64,000 nt of DNA. It comes from Breviolum minutum Mf 1.05b.01. Its lineage: Eukaryota; Sar; Dinophyceae; Suessiales; Symbiodiniaceae. The translations under genes and the position numbers were made by a program. Shown piece after piece: positions 12,339 to 21,714 of the stretch (its first letter is position 1; every line of letters starts with the position of its first letter). Location of the stretch: NCBI GenBank assembly GCA_000507305.1, contig DF239097.1, forward strand, positions 124,001 through 188,000. The letters are read 5' to 3'. The notes under the pieces are model-generated. The model ran no database searches and had not been told where the DNA came from. It was given only the letters and a program-made list of their open reading frames with translations.

Positions 12339-13702
12339 GTATTCGTCAAATTCAGAAGAAAAGGTGCAGCTGTTCGAAATCGCTTCATTTTATGGTTGGG
12401 AATTTTAGATACCGCAGCTGAAAAAATCCCTCCCTTCCGTTCGCACCAGCTAGGTTTTGGAGTTCTTCCAAGGAGCAATAGCTTGTTTGCATTGCCCCAG
12501 TTCCCTTGTAAAACTCTCTACTCCCTGATTTGCCTTCATGTAGCTAAGGAAATTTGCATCCACTGTCCTGTGAACACAAAAACTTCATGCTGGTCATCAA
12601 TCTCTCAGGCGCCTGTCGATTGTGTCGATTGTCGTACCTGGTGGATGTTCACTGTTCCATTTGGAATTTCCCATGAGATTGGCCCTATTCCTTATCTAAG
12701 GGTGGGATTGGAACCCTCAATCTTATTCTAGGGAAGGGTCTGGATTCGTAGGGGCTAGGTACATGAAGATCCCATAAAAACATGAGACCATGCATGTAGG
12801 GAAATACACGCCAGTCACATAGATCCTACAAGTTTGTTGGCTGCAACTTGAACAATGAAATAAAAACATATGACATTTCATTGAATATACTGTAACTGGT
12901 TAATAGGGATTCTTATACTGGCTCATCGAATATATTGATAATGGTTATATAACTGGGTAGTAAAATATCCCCTTGGTAAACTCAATGATCAAGGCTATTT
13001 TCAGTCATCGCTTGAAAATGAACCGTTGTCAACTTGTTGTGTGCAATACATCATCCCAAACTGTCATGTATCCGAATTCAATTCCATATTCTTTTCGTAC
13101 CAAAAACGTATGCCATGTTCGCGTTTGTGCCCTTTAATTTTGAGTCTCCTAAAAACTAACAACATAGTCCCCTGAAAATAGGCCTTGCCCCAGAAGGAAA
13201 CACTCGTCTCCATTTTCAGCTGCAAACAATGCTAGTTTCAGGGCAAAACTAACCCAAATATATCACAACCCAATTTCCCTAAAACTCCGTGGCTTCCTTT
13301 TGGATGATGAGAAACCCTTACTATTCAAAATGGTGACTTCCGGTTTGAAATATTTACCAAAGCCGCCAAGATCACCAAAGATTTCAGGTGCCTAAAATGG
13401 AGGAATCCTCTCCTATAAAAGCTGTATGGATACGGCTTATGTAAGGGAGAACCCATCCCCAAAATAGCACTTCTAGCCTTCTAATGCCTTCTACACCCTG
13501 GGAAAATAACATGTCCCATTAAAAAATGATCATATTTCAGCTAGCCATGTTACCATGTTAGTTTTCAGGGGGGTTAGATATCAAAGTCTCTTTAAAAAAA
13601 CGGCATCCAGCCCATAGACATCCAGTATCATCCAGTCACACCTGCTGAGGTGAACGATGTTGTAGGATGTGAAACAGGTATGTTTGGGGGGGTCCAGTCA
13701 TA

Positions 13703-13798
13703 CCATAGGATCCATGGGACTGGTATATTTACCCTACGTACATTTGGCTTAAACTTATGGTAAATGTAGGTACATATACGATACATGGATCCTATGGG
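13703..13798. mobile_element. Foldback element family B, best copy
   Basis: 96 bp with arms CCATAGGATCCATGG and ATACATGGATCCTATGG, and inner arms GTACATTTGGCTTAAACTTA and TAAATGTAGGTACATATAC. It would fold into a near-complete hairpin. Confidence 0.7.
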
Positions 13799-14522
13799 AA
13801 TACCATACTTTCTTAGGAGTTCGGTGTTTGGATGTCTAGGGACCGTTCATTTCTTGCCAAAAAAAACCGTCCCCAAACTCCGCTCAAAAATCCCCTGGAT
13901 TCTTTTACAAACGAATTTGAGGGGAGAATTTTGAACAGGACACCCTCCTCGGGTTTTAGTACGGGAAACCAATGGTCAATAAGCCTTTAATGAGCTTCTC
14001 TCTTGGGGGTAGTATGTTAGGGGCAGATAGGTTGACTCTTCACCATCACCCAACCAAGTTGTTCACCCGTTGACCCCCAGGTAGGCTCACTCCAAGTTAT
14101 CGAGCAAACCTTGTACCTGTGACCGAGTCATCCGGCAAGAACTTTGCAGGGACACTTCCCTTACTGAAGAAAAACCACCGTTTGGGGGGCTTTCCCAACC
14201 GGCGGGTAGATAGGTCGCTATCATTTGCCACTCGCAATATCTACAAAACACAACCCACAACTCTTCCATGGCAACCCACACTTTTTTCGCTTTTTTCATA
14301 TTTGATATATTTGTAAGGCTTGCTGCAACCCATATATCTTTAAGCAACCCATATAGAAGAGATGGTTACAATAATATTTCCCCTTCAAAATCCAGGCCTT
14401 CAACCGAACAAAGTGGCTGGTTGGCTAGTCGAAGGATTCATTTAAGATCCAGAATTCCCTACGGCCAAAGAATGGTTCAAATGAGCAATGAAAAAACAAC
14501 GTGTTGTCTAGGGTATACAAAT

Positions 14523-14624
14523 GGGTGTTTCCAAAAATAGGGGAACCCCAAAATGGATGGTTTATAATGGAAAACCTTATTAAAATGGGACGATTTGGGG
14601 GTACCACTATTTTCGGAAACATCC
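14523..14624 (+). mobile_element. Foldback element family A, copy 3
   Basis: 102 bp from GGGTGTTTCC to GGAAACATCC with AAAT directly on both sides, as at copy 1. This is the best preserved copy: both GGGGAACCCC/GGGGGTACC inner arms are intact. Confidence 0.75.
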
Positions 14625-15518
14625 AAATAAACCATTACAAAGTGATTGAAAACAAAACTGGGTATATAGGGTATATAGGGAATATAACTACCATCTAGGG
14701 TATAGAACTGGTTGTTAAGGGTATATAGGGGATACTACCCAGATATATGATGATTGCAATCTTTGTAATACACCACTATAAGGATCCCTATTAAACACCC
14801 AGGATTCAATGAAAACTCCAGGTATTTTTGGGTAAATGCTCAACATGCTTTGCACAAAATCTACCCTCCCTAAAAATAACATAGCCCCTGAGAATCATCC
14901 CAGGAGGGTAATAGCAGCATGTCTACCCTAGACCCCCAAATTTACTGACACCTCCTCACCAGGTATGTATTTGATGTCTAGCGTATAAATATGCATAATC
15001 AAATAATCTATCCCAAGTTTCTTGATATCCAAGTTTCTTCAGGTATTACTAACAAAAATGAATATATTATCAAATCACCAGGTATGACTGGATATCATAT
15101 TCCCAAGTTCAAGTGACATTCCGAAAGCTTAACATAGATTTTAACAAAAAGCAAGCTGGAGGATTATCTTCCTTTTGAGATGGTAACTTTTCAAGGGTTG
15201 TGATGTTAAACTTTGGGGTTCTACAAAAGTTTGAAAAAAAAAACGCTTCTGATCGCTAGACTTGCGAAACAAAAAAAACCTTCGAAAAGCACAAGTAGTT
15301 CGGTTCGGGAGACGCTGGACGCTGGCAAAGTCACATGAACAAAAACATCGCACCAAATCATTGAATCCTTTGATCCTTGGCTACGGAAATTTCGGGGTTC
15401 CCTTATTGTAGATACTAAGCCACCATTTGGGGGGTGACCTCAGCCAAAGTCACGGTAATTTCCCCAGACATCAAATGAACCCTTTTTGATCATGGAACGA
15501 ATCCCCATTTCGACCTTT

Positions 15519-15600
15519 CCCATAGAGTCCATGGGACTGGTATATATACATTTAAAATAAATTTTAGGCCTTTCATGTAGGTAAATATTCATGGATGGTA
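15519..15600. mobile_element. Foldback element family B, right end lost next to a family E element
   Basis: Opens CCCATAGAGTCCATGGGACT and contains TTCATGTAGGTAAATATTC. The expected closing arm with GGATCCTATGGG is cut short after ATGGATGGTA, exactly where the family E element begins, suggesting one inserted into the other. Confidence 0.5.
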
Positions 15601-15746
15601 CTTGGAGGATCATTCCATTTAGTAAGTGGTTAGTAACCCCTATTTAAAAGCCATTTAGGCCATTTGGAAGGGGAATAACCCCACTTATATAGGGGACCTA
15701 CTAACCATGGTTATTAACCACTTACTAAATGGGATGATCCTCCAAG
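15601..15746. mobile_element. Foldback element family E, copy 2
   Basis: 146 bp near-perfect hairpin: CTTGGAGGATCATTCCATTT at the left, its complement ending GGGATGATCCTCCAAG at the right, with TTAGTAAGTGGTTA repeated in complement inside. TA lies at both flanks, which would fit a 2 bp target duplication. Confidence 0.8.
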
Positions 15747-15901
15747 TAGGTTTGTTGGGTCACCAACTTTCGTTTCCCAGGCCTTATCCAATTTGGGTGA
15801 CTTGCACTTCAAGTCATTCAACGCATCCTGGGGAGTCGAGACCGATGCGGCCGGTCCATGGGAAAGAAACAGTGGAATCAACTGGTTTACCCTCCCTGAA
15901 A

Positions 15902-15978
15902 CTAACATAGCAATGGAATATCCCCATTTTTAATAGGAAATACATCTTCAAAGGGTCCATTTTCCATTGCTATGTTAG
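15902..15978. mobile_element. Foldback element family F, copy 2
   Basis: 77 bp, arms CTAACATAGCAATGGAA and TTCCATTGCTATGTTAG, core AAATACATCTTCAAAGGG. It is flanked by AAA and ATTA like the copy at 3047; GGAGTGTA follows in both, so the shared unit may be slightly longer than the hairpin. Confidence 0.7.
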
Positions 15979-17110
15979 ATTACCGGAGTGTACATGTTTC
16001 CTATTGAACCTTGGGATATTCCAGCAATCGCTATGTTAGTTTACCAGGCCGAGTACTCCTGATGAAATTCACATCAGTTGCAAACCCAAGATCATCCTTA
16101 AATTATCTACAAGGTGGGCCCCTTTTTCCCAGCTAATTTTTGGGCTGAAACAATTCCTAAAAAGTAGGAAATTTGTTTGATCCAAGTTGCAAGGCCCATT
16201 ACTAAACTCCAGTGATCCGGGGCCAACCCTTGTATAGATGGGCTTACAATCTCTATAAGTAGTTACAGGGCCATGAAAATAGGGGTTACAACTGGACAGT
16301 TTTTGGCTGGATCCAAACCAACAATCTCGCCCCTGAAAATTGGGGGAGGCTTTTTAAGCAGATTAGGAACTCAGGAAGGGAAGACTCATCATCCACTGAA
16401 GTTGTTGGTGGTTTGTTTGGGTTCCAAACGGCCAGACTCTTAGATCTCTTAGGAAGCCAGGATCCCTAAGTCGAGGCCTCGGCCGCAACACCTTCACCTC
16501 AAGCCAACGGGTCCCCGCCTCGTAACGGCCTCGCAACAGCAAGGGGGTTTCACCGCCCGCCAAAGCCTGTGGCTGCGAGGCTTGGGAGGTTTGGGCATCA
16601 CCATTTCCCATTTCGTATTTACCGACATGAAAGCCATCAAAAATCTTAGGTAAATATATAAGATATTTTAACCAAATGGAGATAATCATTAATATCCATG
16701 TGGGTAAGATCTTGGCAAATATACCAAACATGGATCTTATGGATTTTTTTGGGGGGGGAGGTTTACTAAGCAAAACTGCTCGGTTCCCTGAAAAAGGTTT
16801 AACCCCACTAAAGGGGCTAGGGCTATCATAAGGGACGATTCCAAAGATTGGCCAAGTTTTGAGAATACCCTGAAAGAACCCAAAAGTATTAAAACACGGG
16901 ATTTGTGCATGTCTTTTTGGTTTGAGTCGCGCTTTTAATTTCAGGGGAATTTCAGAATTTTTTTTTTCCAATTTCCGTAGCAAGAGAGGTCGATCCTCGC
17001 AGCTGGCACCTAATTAGCGCAGGGTAAAAGCGAGGTGAAACACAGGGGAGTAACAAAGCGCTGTGAGCCGATTGTCAATGGCAAAACACTGTACAACAGC
17101 AGGCAAAGAC

Positions 17111-20100
17111 TCAACCCTGAAAATCCGGCAAAAAGGACGCATTGGCCCGAATTATGGCTGAGGTGGAAGCACACTCAGCAATCCATTCCTCAGATGCCTC
17201 GTCTTGGGGCTCTGCAGTGGTAAACCCTCGCTTACGCAGTGCGGCCGTCAAGCCATTGCCCAAAGTATACGCCAAAGCCTTGCCGAATTGCTCAGGGTAC
17301 TCCTTATGGGCTGCTGTCAAAAAGGCGTTGTCCTTCATCCCAATCGCCACGTCAGTAGGAGCAGGCAAGTCCCATGAGTGGGCGTACATCGACTGGGTGA
17401 AGTAAGGAATGTTGAAGTGGAGAAGACCAGTCGGTTTTCTCACCGAACACCCCCATCGAAACTGCTGGACTCGAGTGAGGTGGCACAGACTGTGCCGCAG
17501 CAAAATCTGGACGATAGCACTGCGCCAGATACTTGCAAAAGCCGGATTGGAGGGTTCGGCCGGGTGCTCTGCAATGAAACAGCCTCCAGTGGTCATGAGG
17601 ATGCAAAGCACCTCCATCACCTGTAGGAAGAAGGCCGAGCCCTGATCAACCTGGCGCAGCTCCTTCCGGGAGAGCTTGGGCAGGCCGTAGAGCTGCGAAC
17701 AGGATCGTAGTGGGCGTGGCCAAAAGGTTCCCGGTGGTGCGTCTTCAGGTGGTGGATTGTGCCTTGCAGCGCTGAATGTCTCACAAGGGCTGCCACACAT
17801 CGCTCCGGCTATGCAGCCTGCCTTCAAAAGGTCAATAAACCGCTTCCATGAGACACTCTCATGATGCAAGTTCCCCAGTGAAGGGGAGACCGCTGTATCC
17901 AGCGACAAAACCACCACATTGCAGTCTCGCTCCTCCGCCCAATCGTTGAAATAGGCGTGGAAATCCTTGCTGCGCCTTCTTCCGCTGAACAGATGCGCCA
18001 CCACCAGAATGGGCTTGGCCTTGATCTCTTTGTACGCCGGTAGAGGTGGAAGGTCAGGTTCGCATTGCCATTGGATAGTTCGAAGGGCGTCGTGCCAAGT
18101 ATGTTGGTTGGCGTAGTTCCGAGCAACTTGAGGAAATCGCCTGGTAGTAGAACTCGTCCCCGTTGTTGGTTGCCTTGGCTGCCGATGTGGCTGGGGAGCT
18201 GGTTCATCACCTTCAGTATCGGCTCGTTGCAACCATCCTTTCAATTCACTGATCCGAGATGTGTTTTGGAAGCGCCTAAGATCGAGCACAAACTTGTAGT
18301 AGACCTCTTCGACCAACGGTTCCGCTTCACCATCTTCCCAGCCTGCTAGAGTTGAAGGCAGAGCATTGTCACCCCAGGCCAGGAAAGTATCTTGAACCCA
18401 GGTGTCAAAATCATCCACCCAATCCACAAAGGTATCAACCCAAAGGTCAGGAAGTAGAATCGCCATTTCCGGATCGTGCTGAGCTGCCACAAAGTCCGTG
18501 AACCACCGCTGAGTTGTCGATGTCCATGCAAGGTGAAGGTCCTCCGCCACCCGGTTGCTATTTGCTGGCACTGCGACAACCTCCTCTAGGGCCAGAAGTT
18601 CGTCGAGCTCCTTTTGCCAACGTTCTTTGGTGCGAGCCAAAGTTGATAACTGGAGAGGTTGCGGCCCACAAACCGGCAGCGCCTCAACACGCTGTAGACC
18701 TTGCACAAATTTTGGAAAGGAGACCTGCTCATAGTCTGCGTGGTAGCCTTGGGAACTCAGGGCGAAGAAGCATGGGTTAAAACCCACACGCCTTGGAATG
18801 TAAGCGAGGTGTTGTTGCAACCTCTGAGTTGTCCAAAAGTGCCGTAAGCACGAGGGACAGGTCGCCCCCTGCAAAAAGGGTCGCTCTGGAGCATATATCC
18901 CATGGACCTTCCTGCGGTGAAGGGCAAGGCCTTGGCCTGTAGAGAAAACACGTCCACAGGGACATTCGTAGGACAGTTGGGACCCAACCGTCTCGAAGGG
19001 ATCCGGCTCGAACTGAGCCCCTGCATTTTTCAGGGTGCGGAAAAGGACTCTGTGTTGTTGCACCACATTGTCAATGAGCAGTTCCTGATGCAGGTGCCGA
19101 TGGGCAAGCTTGCGTAATTGCCTCTTCCAATTGGTTGTGGTACGATGCCAATAGGTAATCAGCTCGTCAAGAGAACTCGGGATCTCGTCCTTGGGGAGCA
19201 TGATCTCATTGTACCACTGGATAGCATCATTGAGCCCCGCCAGCCATGAATCTTTGCGTACCCCTTCTTCGACGAGCAAGAGCTGATGGAGTTCCTTCCA
19301 ACCATGGACATATAGGCTTGCAGCGTAGCGAAGGCGTTCCAAGGCGATGTAGGCTTCCGGCTCCAAGAGTCCTGCCTGTAGGAAAGTAGTCGACGTAGCT
19401 GTATGGGAAGAGAAATCCGTACCACGGCCAAGGATCCGTCTTACCATGCCTGCGACCGCAACACGTAGTTTTTTCAAGGTAGTGGCCGCCAAGGGAGTCC
19501 ATGAACCTGCTCCATAGAAGAGCTTCGAAAGAACCAGGGCACGAAAAAGCTTCAACCTTACCTTGTGTGGTAGATGGCGGTTGCATAGAACATTCTTGGC
19601 AATCAACTGGAATGAAGAATAGGCAACCCCAATCCTAGAGCGGATCTCATGGTCCAAGTCCATTGTAGAACTGAAGATGGTACCAAGATGTTTGTAGGTT
19701 GGCACATAGTGGAGCCAAACAAGCTCATCTGTCCCAAAATGGACCCACTCGCCGCCTTCTTGTGTAAGTTGCAGTCTGGACCTTTCTTCTTTTGCACCGT
19801 TGCCGACAAAGTGAGCCACAACACTGGTTTTCCCTCGAGCCATGTTGAGACTCATACCTTTGCGAGCGAAGGTCTGTCTGACAAAACGTAGCAGGTTCTG
19901 GACTGCTGGTGCCAACTCGGTGGCTTGAGAGGTGGCCCAAGGAATCGCCAAATCATCTGCCCAGCAAACCGAATCGAAGACAATACCGTTCTCTTCAAGG
20001 ATGGTCGCATAGGCCAAATTCGAAGAAATCCAGTCATTCACTTCAACCAAGCAGTCGACCATGAGTAGGTGGAAGATGACATCGGCCAACGGGCTTCCTG

Positions 20101-20198
20101 GCCGCGTACCTCGAAGGGTCTGCGAGGGCAGCTCATGGTGTTGCAAAGCAAACCACGTATGGTGGTGAATGTCTTGAAGTAGCTTCACCAATAGCGGG
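17111..20198 (-). CDS. LINE ORF2, C-terminal part: RT palm/thumb, C2H2 fingers, methyltransferase-like domain
   Basis: 5'-truncated by the N at 20199; the first real residues are PLLVKLLQDI, inside the reverse transcriptase. Next come RT motif B (RGTRPGSPLAD) and motif C (WADDLA), then two zinc-finger-like modules (CPCG...H...H and CPSC...H), then an acidic, Trp-rich linker. The last about 300 residues (nt about 17230-18025) are not in the plus-strand copy. Their motif order resembles C5-cytosine methyltransferases: AHLFSG (motif I), LSLD, GSPCETFSAAR with the nucleophile-type Cys (motif IV), AEHP in the place of ENV (motif VI), QQFRWG...RKPT (motif VIII region) and GNGL near the end (motif X). 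Motif I lacks the second glycine of the usual FxGxG. DNMT-carrying LINEs have, as I recall, been reported in Symbiodinium. Activity is not shown here. Confidence 0.8.
18228..20197 (-). repeat. Left arm of a 1,970 bp inverted repeat
   Basis: Every position x here pairs with 45256 minus x on the plus strand (18228 with 27028, 20197 with 25059). I checked the register at both ends and at several internal points; no indel is present and all mirrored translations I compared are identical. The inner end of the arm stops one base from the N at 20199. Confidence 0.95.
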
Positions 20199-20199
20199 N
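20199..20199. other. Single N, probable contig join
   Basis: An isolated N where the left inverted-repeat arm stops and a different part of the same element begins. On the plus side the LINE ORF1 frame is already open at the first base after the N, so coding sequence is cut on both sides. Confidence 0.9.
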
Positions 20200-21132
20200 C
20201 CTGTTGCCATTGATGCGGAGCACGGCCTATGTCCGGTCGAAGATGTGACTGAGCCACCATGTTTTCAGGTCAGACCGAACCCAGAGATCAGGCTTGCGTT
20301 TGACCAGGACATCCCTATCACAAGGAGAACAGCAGAGGGTGAGGTTGTCATTGGCAGAGTCATCCCTCCGCCGAGATGGGAAGAGAACTCTGTCAACAGG
20401 GCAGCAGTTGCTGCCGGGGCCCAATTTCGGGCTGCTTCTGGGCAACTCAATGTGCAGTTCCGCTCGTGGCTAGTCAAACATGGCAATCGACAAGCCGCTT
20501 TTGGCCAATCTCGTGACTTCACTCTTCGAGCTCAACTTGTTGTGCGAATTCGTGAAAAGCTCAAGAGAATATGGAATGACCATATTGGGCAAGATGATAC
20601 CCTGCAGGTGCACATTGTGCACCCAGCACCTTTTACAGAACCAGAAACAGTAGGAGTTCTCCATGTCATCGCCGAGATCAACCGGCGACCTCGGAGTCCT
20701 CTGCAACCTGTTCTACTCGCCGCACGAGAACTTGCTAGTCTTAGTGTTTCCCGGCCACTATGGCGAGCCGGCCTACTTCCACAAGACTTTGACACGGAGG
20801 ATGTGTTTGATCTTTGCATGCCAGTTTGCGAAAGACACCAGCTCCTTGTGCCGGTTGGGGGTGCTTCCCGTGCTTGGATGGGTCCTCGTAGCACTCGACG
20901 TGCTCAACCTGGACTGTTCATCCCTGTCTGGTGGGATGAAAGGCCCTCAGCTGAAGAAGCGGCGAACATCCAGCAACATGGGGACGATGACGATGAAGCA
21001 ATTTTCATGCAACCAGCGACTCCAATTGTCAGACCTTCCATATCCCCCAATCTTGTGGAGATTCGACTTCTCGGATTACACCAAACCTCATCGCTGATCC
21101 GAGTTGATTCTACCCTTCCTCTACTCGACTAA
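20200..21132 (+). CDS. LINE ORF1, 5'-truncated, ends at TAA
   Basis: The frame is open from the first base after the N (PVAIDAEHG...) through 21129 and stops at TAA 21130-21132. The protein is of unknown family: a basic N-terminal part (RSWLVKHGNRQ, LRAQLVVRIREKLKRIW), a middle with AEINRRPRSPLQPV, and an acidic QHGDDDDEAIF stretch. No Met start is forced here; the nearest candidate (GTG at 20245) is only a track convention, so the true start probably lies beyond the N. The following frame continues in phase after the stop, so TAA may be a disabling mutation splitting one longer ORF1. Confidence 0.6.
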   Translation, partial: PVAIDAEHGLCPVEDVTEPPCFQVRPNPEIRLAFDQDIPITRRTAEGEVVIGRVIPPPRWEENSVNRAAVAAGAQFRAASGQLNVQFRSWLVKHGNRQAAFGQSRDFTLRAQLVVRIREKLKRIWNDHIGQDDTLQVHIVHPAPFTEPETVGVLHVIAEINRRPRSPLQPVLLAARELASLSVSRPLWRAGLLPQDFDTEDVFDLCMPVCERHQLLVPVGGASRAWMGPRSTRRAQPGLFIPVWWDERPSAEEAANIQQHGDDDDEAIFMQPATPIVRPSISPNLVEIRLLGLHQTSSLIRVDSTLPLLD

Positions 21133-21714
21133 GTGGCGGAAAGATGGCCTTTTCTGCACCGTTCTTACGATGAACTTGAGACGTTACATGAAGTGGGTCA
21201 TCCGCCCAGCTTTGTCAGTGGATCAGCCGAACGCCTCTTCTTGATGCAGTTCAGAGATGATAGGTTTGAACAAGTACACGAAGACGATGTTCTCATCCTA
21301 CTTACGATCAAGTTCCATGCACCGCACACCTCCAACCACCAGAAGCAGAAGGTGAAGGTATTGTGGGGACCTCGCCATTCCACCAGGGACCAGTTCATTG
21401 ACTTTGTTCGTATAAGGTGGTTTTGTCGCAGACCTTTGGTCCTATGTTTCCTCAACTACAACAACCAAATTTGGGGCGAGCTGGACACGACACAGCGTGA
21501 ATTTGTGGATGGCGATCATGTCCGACTCCAAGTCAGATCTGAGCGAGAGGATTGGTGCGACTTCGAACATGCTGACAGCTCAGGATTTGGGAAGACAGCC
21601 CACCACCAGATCCTATCGAGGACACCTCTGCTGATTCGGTGCCCTCACGCAGCCGCAGCAGGAGCAGGGATATCCGAAGAGCTGTGCATCCGGATACCTC
21701 CTCATACTCTTTGA
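21133..21714 (+). pseudogene. Continuation of LINE ORF1 after an in-frame stop
   Basis: In the same frame as the preceding ORF, directly after its TAA, and with similar composition (HRSYDELETLHEVGHPP, FMQFRDDRFEQVHEDD-like acidic and aromatic stretches, RIRWFCRRPLVL). It ends at 21714 and overlaps the start of ORF2, which is open from 21576 in the minus-one frame. No family is recognised. It is either the second half of a broken ORF1 or the upstream part of a polyprotein read through a frameshift. Confidence 0.5.

Larger units (their letters stand above)
1..16957. other. Non-coding, foldback-rich region
   Basis: No convincing gene was found in these 17 kb. Reading frames are short, overlap on both strands and mostly cross repeats. 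The sequence is dominated by short foldback elements with long terminal inverted repeats, listed separately as families A to G, and by decayed relatives of them. Spacer sequence between the repeats shows no feature I can name. The element density here is far higher than anywhere after position 27030. Confidence 0.75.
16958..20198 (-). mobile_element. 3' part of a dinoflagellate-type LINE (piece 1)
   Basis: The minus strand reads from the N at 20199 through the C-terminal half of the element ORF to a stop at 17111, then about 140 bp of 3' flank to a run of ten T (ten A on the element strand) at 16958-16967. I take this run as the likely poly(A) end. Bases 18228-20197 duplicate 25059-27028 in inverted orientation. 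The 5' side of the element is missing at the N; it is supplied by 20200-25058 if the two pieces overlap. Confidence 0.8.

Noticed and set aside
16363-16983. 206-residue minus frame
   Set aside because: Crosses the LINE 3' tail and a family B element, and has no family features; taken as chance.
20199-20260. N-terminal residues MVAQSHLRPDIGRAPHQWQQ of the minus-strand LINE frame
   Set aside because: They are read from the opposite strand of the plus-oriented piece across the N and do not match the element protein upstream of PLLVKLL.
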